This document shows positions 34,437 to 41,676 of a stretch of 61,251 nt of DNA, piece by piece. The stretch spans positions 1 through 61,251 of the forward strand of contig NZ_SJKA01000030.1 in assembly GCF_004331435.1 (NCBI RefSeq), given 5' to 3'. The notes beneath the pieces were generated by a model. That model was not told the DNA's origin. It did not search any database and was given only the letters and a program-made list of their open reading frames with translations. This stretch comes from Kribbella sindirgiensis. Lineage in GTDB: Bacteria; Actinomycetota; Actinomycetes; Propionibacteriales; Kribbellaceae. The translations under genes and the position numbers were made by a program. Position 1 is the stretch's first letter. Every line of letters begins with the position of its first letter.

Positions 34437-34482
34437 GGGCCCACAGGGTCCGACTCCTCCCGCAGCCTGGTCCGAAGGTCCC
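34437..34482. promoter_or_regulatory. DevR-like box pair before the CBS-BON gene
   Basis: TGGTCCGAAGGTCCC (34468-34482) matches the reverse consensus at 13 of 15 positions and touches the stop codon of the gene upstream. GGGCCCACAGGGTCC (34437-34451) is a weaker second site about 31 bases away. Confidence 0.5.
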
Positions 34483-35075
34483 TACTCGGACCGGATCGAC
34501 GGGCCCGAGCCGGCCATGCCGGCCTGGCGGATCAGGTCGGACACCAGGTCCTGGGCCTGGCCGATCGTCTCCTCGAGGATCTTGAGGCCGTCCTCGGTCC
34601 GGCCGGCCTCCAGGGCCCAGCGCGCCGCCGCCATCCCCTGCACCAGCGAGTCGTTGATCTCGATCGCCTCGCGGTACAGCAGCGCCCCTGACTCCAGCCG
34701 GCGGCGCTCCTCGTCAGCACTACGCAGCCGCTCCGACGCGTCGCCGAGCAGGCCTCCGAGCAACACCTGGGGAACGCACAGCGAGATCCAGCCCACCAGG
34801 CTCAGGTCGGTGGCCGTCGCGACGACCCAGGCCACCACCATCACTACGGCCACTGCGCCTGCCGCGAGACCGGCGCGCCGCCCGAACGCGACGGCGATCA
34901 GGGCGACCGGAAGCGTGAACAGCAGTGTCGACGCGTCGGTGGCGTCGCCGTCGAGCAGGCGCAGGAGCCACACCGAGGCGAACAGCGCCGCCCCGACACA
35001 CAGCACAGGCACGGGATGGCGCCGGAACCAAGGCTCCCGCGCGAATTGTGCCGATCTACTGCCGAACAAGCTCAT
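34482..35075 (-). CDS. Membrane sensor fragment with degenerate kinase dimerisation helix
   Basis: 197 residues: four membrane segments (about 22-40, 48-65, 70-88, 92-112), a short coiled coil (about 115-140), then a helical hairpin EINDSLVQGMAAARWALEAG (about 146-165). That hairpin resembles the HisKA_3 helix of DevS-type kinases, but the phosphoacceptor His is Asn. There is no ATPase domain. It may be a regulatory partner that dimerises with a kinase, or a truncated kinase. ATG at 35075 is chosen from the hydropathy pattern; the ribosome-binding site is weak. Confidence 0.65.
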   Translation of the reverse strand: MSLFGSRSAQFAREPWFRRHPVPVLCVGAALFASVWLLRLLDGDATDASTLLFTLPVALIAVAFGRRAGLAAGAVAVVMVVAWVVATATDLSLVGWISLCVPQVLLGGLLGDASERLRSADEERRRLESGALLYREAIEINDSLVQGMAAARWALEAGRTEDGLKILEETIGQAQDLVSDLIRQAGMAGSGPSIRSE

Positions 35076-35110
35076 CTGCCCAGCGTGCTGCAGCACCCAC
35101 CACCGGCACA

Positions 35111-35125
35111 GAGGCCGAAGGTCAC
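35111..35125. promoter_or_regulatory. DevR-like box
   Basis: GAGGCCGAAGGTCAC, 12 of 15 matches to the reverse consensus, 36 bases before the membrane sensor gene (minus strand). Confidence 0.45.
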
Positions 35126-35169
35126 CCGCTGCGTGGACATGTTCCCCGGCCGGGAGGTCCCTGTGGTCC

Positions 35170-35184
35170 GGGACTTTCGGCCCT
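35170..35184. promoter_or_regulatory. DevR/DosR-like box
   Basis: GGGACTTTCGGCCCT, 14 of 15 matches, 58 bases before the PNPOx-like gene at 35242. One of the best copies. Confidence 0.65.
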
Positions 35185-35241
35185 ACTGCCCGCCGGGCGG
35201 CTCCGGCGACAGTGGCCATACGCGGCTTGAAAGGCACTTCG

Positions 35242-35688
35242 ATGACCATGGCACATCACTTCGATCACTCACGCCTCGAGATCGTGAACCGGTCCGAGTG
35301 TCTTCGGCTGCTGCGTTCCGTGCCCGTCGGACGGCTCGTGCACACCAACGGCGGTCTGCCCGCGGTCCGGCTGGTCAACTTCCTCCTGGACGGCGACACC
35401 ATCGTGTTCAGCACCGGGCGCGGCGACAAGTTCCGCGCCGCCGAGCGCGGCGACGTGGTCGCCTTCGAGGCCGACGAGGTGGATGTCGACCGGCACGTCG
35501 GATGGACGGTCACCGCGATCGGTCATCTGTCCGTGGTCAGCGACGAGGAGGCCGCCGAGCTGCGCCATACCCTGCCGGTGCGCTCCTGGCTGCCGATCGA
35601 GGACGCCCGGCTCGTCCGGGTGGGCGTCGAGTCCGTGCACGGGAGGCGTCTCGTGCCCTGGGGAAAGAGGCCACGCGAAGGCGGCTAG
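35242..35688 (+). CDS. Pyridoxamine 5'-phosphate oxidase-like flavin-fold protein
   Basis: 148 residues of the PNPOx-like split-barrel family: CLRLLRSVPVGRLVHTNGG (near 20-38), PAVRLVNFLLDGDTIVFST, and the ending VESVHGRRLVPWG. Mycobacterial DosR regulons include a PNPOx-like protein of similar size (Rv0080). Members bind FMN, F420 or heme; the true substrate is unknown. ATG at 35242 has AAAGG upstream. The DevS-like kinase follows 47 bases later on the same strand, so one DevR-like box may drive both. Confidence 0.85.
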   Translation: MTMAHHFDHSRLEIVNRSECLRLLRSVPVGRLVHTNGGLPAVRLVNFLLDGDTIVFSTGRGDKFRAAERGDVVAFEADEVDVDRHVGWTVTAIGHLSVVSDEEAAELRHTLPVRSWLPIEDARLVRVGVESVHGRRLVPWGKRPREGG

Positions 35689-35735
35689 ACCGGAAGGAGC
35701 TTCCCATTGCCCGAACCATTCCCTAGGCTGGGCGA

Positions 35736-37481
35736 GTGGCGGGCGACTCACCTGTGGGACGAGGGACCTGGGACGAGGGGGCGCTGGAATATGCCGGCTT
35801 GTCTCGGGTACGTCTTGACGCCCTGTTGCAGGAGCTGCTCGGCCGCGTCGACGAGATCATGGAGTACCAGGAGCGGCTGCGGGCGCTCCTGGACGCCGTC
35901 GTCGGTATCGCTGCGGACCTGGACCTGAACAGCACCCTCGACCGCATCGTCTCGGCGGCCTGTGAGCTGGCCGGCGCGCAGTACGGCGCGCTCGGCGTCG
36001 TCGGCGCGGACGGCAAACGGCTGGTCCGGTTCATCACCCACGGCGTGACCCACGAGCAGATCGCCGCCATCGGCCCGTACCCGGAGGGGCACGGCATCCT
36101 CGGTCTGCTCATCGAGCACCCGGAGCCGCTGCGGATGCACGATCTCGCCGAGCACCCCCGGTCGTACGGCTTCCCGTCCAACCATCCGCCGATGAAGAGC
36201 TTCCTCGGTGTCCCGATCCGGACCCGGGAACATGCCTACGGCAACCTTTACCTGACCGAGAAGACCGGCGGCGCCGACTTCACCGAGGACGACGAGCGCA
36301 CGGTCACGGCGCTGGCCGCGGCGGCCGGAGTGGTGATCGACAACGCCCGGCTGTACGCCGACACCGAGCAACGCCGGCGCTGGCACGAGGTGAACGCCGA
36401 GATCACCCAGCTGATGCTCGGCGAGTTCGACGCCGACCAGGCCCTGCAGCTGATCGCGCAGCGCTCGCGCGAGATTTCCCGGGCGCATGTCTCCGCAATA
36501 CTCATCACCGACGGCGACGAGCTGGTCGTGCGCGCGGTCGACGGGCCGGCGGACTACGGCCGGTACGTCGGCCGCCGGGTTCCGGCCGGCCTTCCGATCC
36601 TGGGCCAGGTCGTCGCCGACGACGGCCAGGTCGTCATCCTCGAGGACCTCGCACAGGTCCTCAAGGACGCGGGCGGTGCGACCGAGTTCCCGGAGGGTGC
36701 GGTGCTCGGCCGGACGACCATCGCTCCGCTGCCGGCCGGCGGCGCCGACACCGGCGGCATGCTGATCGTGGCGCTGGAACAAGGCGCGAACAACCGGGTG
36801 GCCGACGGGGCCGATCTGGTCCGGATGTTCGCCGGCCAGGCCACGCTCGCGCTCGAGCGGGCCCAGGCGCAACGCGACCGCGACATGCTCGCCGTCCTCG
36901 AGGACCGCGACCGGATCGCCCGGGATCTGCACGACCTCGTCATCCAGCGCCTGTTCGCGACCGGCCTGCAGCTGCAGGGTATGCACCGGCTGGCCCGCCC
37001 CGAGCACCAGGAGCGACTCGGCCGGGCGGTCGAAGACATCGACACCACCATCCACGACCTGCGAGCTGCGATCTTCGAACTGCAGCAGGCACCGGACTCC
37101 AGTTCGCTGCGCAGCGACCTCCAGACGCTCGTCTCGGAGTACGCCGAAGGGCTCGGGTTCCGTCCCCGGCTGACCGTGACCGGCCCGCTCGACACCGGCG
37201 TTCCGGCATCGGTCCGGCCGCAGATCCTCGCCGTCGTCCGGGAATCGCTGTCCAACGTCGTCCGGCACGCCCACGCCTCGCAGGTGAAGGTCGAGGTGAC
37301 GGTCGGGTCGGGCCAGGTGGTCACGCGGGTCTCGGACGACGGCACCGGCATCGGGCCCAGCACCCGGCGCAGCGGTCTGCGCAACCTGACCGAACGCGCG
37401 CAGTCGCTCGGCGGCACGGTCCAGATCGGCGCCAACGACCCGCAAGGCACCGTGGTGGAGTTCAGCGCACCGACTGACTAA
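35736..37481 (+). CDS. devS: DevS/DosT-like GAF-GAF sensor histidine kinase
   Basis: 581 residues in the same order as mycobacterial DevS: short N-terminal helix, GAF-A (about 60-205), GAF-B (about 230-375), HisKA_3 (RDRIARDLHDLVIQRLFATG, phospho-His 399) and HATPase (RESLSNVVRHAHAS, DDGTGIG). In GAF-A the segment FPSNHPPMKSFLGVP places His 150 where DevS has its heme-binding His 149, so heme-based O2/NO/CO sensing is likely. No membrane segment. GTG at 35736 has a poor ribosome-binding site but gives the length of DevS. Its likely partner, the DevR-like regulator, lies 11 kb away. Confidence 0.92.
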   Translation: MAGDSPVGRGTWDEGALEYAGLSRVRLDALLQELLGRVDEIMEYQERLRALLDAVVGIAADLDLNSTLDRIVSAACELAGAQYGALGVVGADGKRLVRFITHGVTHEQIAAIGPYPEGHGILGLLIEHPEPLRMHDLAEHPRSYGFPSNHPPMKSFLGVPIRTREHAYGNLYLTEKTGGADFTEDDERTVTALAAAAGVVIDNARLYADTEQRRRWHEVNAEITQLMLGEFDADQALQLIAQRSREISRAHVSAILITDGDELVVRAVDGPADYGRYVGRRVPAGLPILGQVVADDGQVVILEDLAQVLKDAGGATEFPEGAVLGRTTIAPLPAGGADTGGMLIVALEQGANNRVADGADLVRMFAGQATLALERAQAQRDRDMLAVLEDRDRIARDLHDLVIQRLFATGLQLQGMHRLARPEHQERLGRAVEDIDTTIHDLRAAIFELQQAPDSSSLRSDLQTLVSEYAEGLGFRPRLTVTGPLDTGVPASVRPQILAVVRESLSNVVRHAHASQVKVEVTVGSGQVVTRVSDDGTGIGPSTRRSGLRNLTERAQSLGGTVQIGANDPQGTVVEFSAPTD

Positions 37482-37558
37482 CGGCCTGCCAGATCGGGAC
37501 TCTTGCCCGCGGCGCAGCCTGCCGTCCTCCGGCGAAGCTGGAGTCGGAGGTGGACACC

Positions 37559-38533
37559 GTGTCTGATCAACTGCCGAAGGCGCATCTCGAGGTACTGCTC
37601 GCGGCGGCCGTGGCCGCGCCGAGCATGCACAACACCCAGCCGTGGCGGTTCGAGGTCGAGGGTCACGTGATCGACGTGTACCTGGACGGCTCCCGCACGC
37701 TGCCCGCCGAGGACCCGACCGGTCGCGCGATGCGGATCGCCGCCGGCGCCGCCACCTTCAACCTGCGGTGCGCGGCCGAAAACCTCGGGTACGGCACCTG
37801 GTTCGGGCTGGCGCCGTACCCGAGAGAAGAACCCGACCTGCTCGCCCGGATCGTGCTCGAACCCACCGCCGCCCGGGACGAGGAACTCCGCGACCTCGCG
37901 GTCCAGATCCCCTACCGCCACACGGACCGGAATCCGTCCGACGCGATCCCGGTCGCCGAGGACGTCCGCGTACGGCTCCTGCGGGCGGCGTTCGCCGAGG
38001 GCGCCGAGCTGACCTGGCTGGGCGAGGACGAGGTCCGCGCCGTTCTCGACCTGATCCTCGACACCGACCTGCGCGAGATCCACGACTGGCAGCGACGCGC
38101 CGAACGCGCGCACTGGGTCGGCGGCCAGCGCCCCGGCGACGGCGTACCGAGTTCAGCGCTGGGCCCGCGGTCCGCCGGCTATCCCGCCGCGGTCCGTGAT
38201 CTCGGCACCCGGCCGAACGACCGGCTGCGCTCCGAGCGGGCCTTCGAGGAACACCCGGACCTCGCCGTACTCTCCACCGACTACGACGAGCCCGCCGACC
38301 AAGTGGCGGCCGGCGCCGCGCTCGAGCGGGTCCTGCTCGCCGCGACCCGGGACGGGGTCAGCGCCTCGTTCCTGAACCAGCCGCTCGAGTACGACGACCT
38401 GCGCCGCAAGGTCCAGCGTCTGACCGGGCACCCGGGCCACCCCCACATGATCATCCGCTTCGGCCACAGCCGGTCCCACACCGGGACCGCCCGCCGCCCG
38501 GTCGAAGACTTCCTCCCCAAGGAGCCGTCATGA
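37559..38533 (+). CDS. Acg-type nitroreductase family protein (second copy)
   Basis: 324 residues with the Acg mark APSMHNTQPWRF at about 17-28 and SSALGPRSAGYPA near 199. It shares the family's RAHWVGGQRPGDGVPSSALG region. It follows the DevS-like kinase by 77 bases; GGGACTCTTGCCC at 37496 is only a loose box match. GTG at 37559 has GGAGG eight bases upstream and is preferred to GTG at 37550. The next gene overlaps its stop by four bases. Reaction unknown, as for Acg. Confidence 0.88.
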   Translation: MSDQLPKAHLEVLLAAAVAAPSMHNTQPWRFEVEGHVIDVYLDGSRTLPAEDPTGRAMRIAAGAATFNLRCAAENLGYGTWFGLAPYPREEPDLLARIVLEPTAARDEELRDLAVQIPYRHTDRNPSDAIPVAEDVRVRLLRAAFAEGAELTWLGEDEVRAVLDLILDTDLREIHDWQRRAERAHWVGGQRPGDGVPSSALGPRSAGYPAAVRDLGTRPNDRLRSERAFEEHPDLAVLSTDYDEPADQVAAGAALERVLLAATRDGVSASFLNQPLEYDDLRRKVQRLTGHPGHPHMIIRFGHSRSHTGTARRPVEDFLPKEPS

Positions 38534-38880
38534 CCACACTGCGTCAGGAGATCGACCGGTGGGAGGCCGATCTCACCGACATCGCCGAGACCAGCCGGAC
38601 CGACAACTGGTTCCTGGAGGAACGCCGCCTGGCCGAGGCCCAGCACACGCTGGTCGCCTTCCGCGGCCGCATTCTGCCGATCCTCACCACCGACCAGGCC
38701 CACGACGCGATCGTGGTCGACGAGATCGTGCAGCTCCTCGACGTCCTTGAGGACCTTCGCAACGACCTGTTCCGCACCGTCCACCCCACCGACTCGCACC
38801 GCAGGATCGCGGAGACGGTCGCGGCGATCCGGGCGCTCACCACCGTGGCGCTCCGCTTCGACCGAACCGCCGTACGATGA
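38530..38880 (+). CDS. Small helical protein coupled to the nitroreductase, unknown
   Basis: 116 residues, soluble and predicted almost wholly helical, with many charged residues (about 15-50 and 60-110). No family recognised. It starts within the stop codon of the nitroreductase (ATGA), so the two are translated together and may interact. Its own stop lies 11 bases before the convergent synthetase gene. Confidence 0.65.
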   Translation: MTTLRQEIDRWEADLTDIAETSRTDNWFLEERRLAEAQHTLVAFRGRILPILTTDQAHDAIVVDEIVQLLDVLEDLRNDLFRTVHPTDSHRRIAETVAAIRALTTVALRFDRTAVR

Positions 38881-38891
38881 CCGCCCTCTGA

Positions 38892-41579
38892 TCAGTCTTC
38901 GCGCAGCCGGCGGGCGTGCCAGTCGGGCTCGGGGACGGCCGGGGTCAGGCGCATCCGTACGTCGACCGCGAAGGCGCCGGACGGGCCGGCGACCAGCGGG
39001 TTGATGTCCAGTTCGGCCAGCTCCGGGACCTGTTCGGCCAGCCACGCGATCCGGTGGATGACATCCAGAACCGCGGCCTGGTCGGCAGCGTCCGCGCCGC
39101 GGTAACCGGCCAGCAGCGGCGCGCACCGCAGGGAGCGCACCATGTCGGCCGCATCCAGGTCCGTGAGCGGCAGGCCGCGCCACTGCCGGTCGGCCAGCAG
39201 ATCGGTGAGCGTTCCGCCGCTGCCGGCCATCACGAGGGGCCCGAACAGACGGTCCCGCACCGTGCCGATGACCAGTTCGGTCCCGCTCGGCGCCATGGCC
39301 TGGACGACCACGTGCGGATCCCCGGCAGCCGAGGTGACCTCTTCGTACGCCTTGCCCAGCTGCACGGCATTCGCCAGGCCGATCCGCACGCCACCGATGT
39401 CGGTCTTGTGCACGACACCGGGCGCGGCGGTCTTCAACGCGACCGGGTACCCGGCCTGCTCCGCTGCCGCGATCGCCTCCGCGCGAGACGACGCCGTCGC
39501 CACCGGTATCACCGAGATCCCGGCCCGCCGCAGCAGCTGGTTCGCTTGCCGCGGGTCGACCCAGCCGCCGTCGGGCGACTGCTCGAAGTACCGCCGTACG
39601 ACTCCGCGGGTTCCTGCCGTGTCAACACGACTCAACTCCGGTACGACGCCCTGCGGCCGCGCACGCCACTCGGCATACCGAAGGGCGTGGGCCAGGGCGC
39701 GCACGGCGCTCTCCGGGAACGCGAACACCGGCAGCCGGCGCCCGTCCGGCAGCGCGATCTCCGGGGTGGCGTGCGGCGAACCGACACAGTTCACGACGAT
39801 CGGCAGCTCGGCGGGCGCCGCCGCGGCCGCGATCGTGGCGTAGATGTCCTCGACGCGGCCGGCTCTGGTCACGGCGTAGTTCACAACGATGCTGTCGATC
39901 TCACCACTGTCCATGATCACCTGCAGCGCCTGGGCCAGGCTCGTCGGCGAGGCGGCCGCTCCGAGATCCACGGGGTTCCCGGTCGCTACCGCACCGGCTT
40001 CCTCCAGCCGGTGTTGCACGCTCTCACTCAGTTCGGGCAGCTCGAGTCCCAGCCGGCCGGCGGCATCGGCCGCGAGGATCCCTGCACCGCCCGCGTTCCC
40101 GACCACGGCGAGCCGGCGGCCGCGCGGCAACGGCGGAACCGCCAGCACGCGGGCGGTCTCGACGAGCTCCTCGATGGTGTCCATCCGCAGGACGCCGGAC
40201 TGCGCGAACAGCGCGTCCACCGCGGTCTCCGGCGTCGCCGCCGCGGCCGTGTGCGACGCACCGGCGCGCCGGCCACCCGCCGAGCGGCCGCCCTTCACGA
40301 TCAGGATCGGTTTCGTGCGGCCGATCATCCGGGCCAGTCCACCGAACTTGCGCGGGTTCCCGAACGACTCCAGGTACAGCCCGATCACCGCGGTCCGTTG
40401 GTCGCCCCACCAGTGCAGCAGGACGTCGTTGCCGCTGACATCGACCTTGTTGCCGAGGGAAACGAATTCGGAGATACCCAGTCCGGTCCGGCCGGCATGC
40501 TCCAGCACAGCGATTCCGACCGCGCCGGACTGCGCCGCGATGGCGAGTACGCCGGGGCTGGGCGAGACCTCGGCGAACGTCGCGTTCAGGCTGATCTCCG
40601 CGGCGGTGTTGACCAGGCCCAGGCAGTTCGGGCCGATCAGCCGGATGCTGTGCCGGCGCGCGACCGCGAGCATCTCACGCTGCAACTCACGACCGGCCGC
40701 GCCGAGCTCGGAGAACCCCGCCGTCAGTACCACCGCTCCCCCGGCACCCGCCGCGCCACACTGCGCCAGTACATCGGCCACCTGCTCGGCCGGAACCGCG
40801 ATCACGGCGAGGTCGACCGTGTCCGGCACCGCGCCGATCGACGGGTACGCCGCGACACCGGCGATCACCGAGGCGTGCGGGTTCACGGCGTACGTCGTAC
40901 CGGTGAAGCCACCGCTGACGATGTTCCGCAGTACCTCGTGGCCGATGCCGCCAGGCGTGCGACCGGCGCCGATCACGGCGACCGTCCGGGGCGCGAACAG
41001 GCGTTGCAGAGAACGGTTCTCGGCCGCCCGCTCGCGGTCGGCCATCTTCTCCAGGGTCAGTGGATGGTACGCCGTGTCGAGCACCAGCTCGACCACGCCG
41101 CTGTCGAGCCTGCGGACCTGCTCGAACCCGGAATCGGCGAGCACCCGAAGCATCTTGGCGTTCTCGCCGAGCGTGTCGGCGCGCAGTCGCTGGATGCCGT
41201 TCTCCCGGGCCGTCGCGGCCAGCTGCTCGAGCAGCAGCGTCCCAATGCCCTTGCCGTGCACCGAGTCCTGCAGCAGGAAGGCCATCTCGGCCTCGCCACT
41301 GCGCAGGTTCTCGTAGCTCGCGATCCCCACGACATCGCCGGCGTGCTCCGCGACGAGCGCGACATGACCGTCGTGCTCGGTGGCGAGGTGATCGGTGTAC
41401 TCGTCGGCCATCATCCGGTTGATGCCGAAGAACCGCAGGTAGATCGATTCGTCCGACACGCGGCTGTTCATGGCCCGCAGGGCCGGCTCGTCGTCCACGC
41501 GCACCGGCCGGATCCGCACCACCGACCCGTCCGACGCCAGTACGTCCCAACCCGCACCCGGCTGCTCCACGACCGTCAT
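38892..41579 (-). CDS. GNAT acetyltransferase fused to ADP-forming acyl-CoA synthetase
   Basis: 895 residues. An N-terminal GNAT domain (about 18-175; AMNSRVSDESIYLRFFG, then HGKGIGTLLLEQLA) is followed by a CoA-binding domain (about 195-325), a succinyl-CoA synthetase-like domain (about 340-490) whose phospho-His lies in RAGASHTAAAATPETA, and an ATP-grasp domain (about 680-890). The synthetase part converts acetyl-CoA (or another acyl-CoA), ADP and phosphate to acid, CoA and ATP, or the reverse. The GNAT part resembles protein lysine acetyltransferases. ATG 41579 has AAAGGAG upstream. A strong DevR-like box lies 77 bases upstream. Confidence 0.88.
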   Translation of the reverse strand: MTVVEQPGAGWDVLASDGSVVRIRPVRVDDEPALRAMNSRVSDESIYLRFFGINRMMADEYTDHLATEHDGHVALVAEHAGDVVGIASYENLRSGEAEMAFLLQDSVHGKGIGTLLLEQLAATARENGIQRLRADTLGENAKMLRVLADSGFEQVRRLDSGVVELVLDTAYHPLTLEKMADRERAAENRSLQRLFAPRTVAVIGAGRTPGGIGHEVLRNIVSGGFTGTTYAVNPHASVIAGVAAYPSIGAVPDTVDLAVIAVPAEQVADVLAQCGAAGAGGAVVLTAGFSELGAAGRELQREMLAVARRHSIRLIGPNCLGLVNTAAEISLNATFAEVSPSPGVLAIAAQSGAVGIAVLEHAGRTGLGISEFVSLGNKVDVSGNDVLLHWWGDQRTAVIGLYLESFGNPRKFGGLARMIGRTKPILIVKGGRSAGGRRAGASHTAAAATPETAVDALFAQSGVLRMDTIEELVETARVLAVPPLPRGRRLAVVGNAGGAGILAADAAGRLGLELPELSESVQHRLEEAGAVATGNPVDLGAAASPTSLAQALQVIMDSGEIDSIVVNYAVTRAGRVEDIYATIAAAAAPAELPIVVNCVGSPHATPEIALPDGRRLPVFAFPESAVRALAHALRYAEWRARPQGVVPELSRVDTAGTRGVVRRYFEQSPDGGWVDPRQANQLLRRAGISVIPVATASSRAEAIAAAEQAGYPVALKTAAPGVVHKTDIGGVRIGLANAVQLGKAYEEVTSAAGDPHVVVQAMAPSGTELVIGTVRDRLFGPLVMAGSGGTLTDLLADRQWRGLPLTDLDAADMVRSLRCAPLLAGYRGADAADQAAVLDVIHRIAWLAEQVPELAELDINPLVAGPSGAFAVDVRMRLTPAVPEPDWHARRLRED

Positions 41580-41655
41580 CCCGGCTCCTTTCGACACTCC
41601 GTCCAGCTCACCGCAGCTTGGGCCGGCCGAGCTAGTGCCGTTGGTCCCGAGGCCC

Positions 41656-41670
41656 GGGACCTTCGGCTCT
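41656..41670. promoter_or_regulatory. DevR/DosR-like box
   Basis: GGGACCTTCGGCTCT, 14 of 15 matches, between the dikinase stop codon and the GNAT/synthetase start. TGGTCCCGAGGCCC at 41642 is a possible half-site beside it. Confidence 0.65.
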
Positions 41671-41676
41671 GAGACA

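Noticed and set aside
37496..37510. GGGACTCTTGCCCGC before the second nitroreductase
   Set aside because: Only about half of the consensus matches and the spacing is short; not listed as a site.
38916..41672. 918-residue open frame on the plus strand opposite the acyl-CoA synthetase gene
   Set aside because: Arg/Gly/Asp-rich with no domain; an expected shadow of a very GC-rich gene. Similar antisense frames at 5893-8109 and 8312-9928 were dropped for the same reason.
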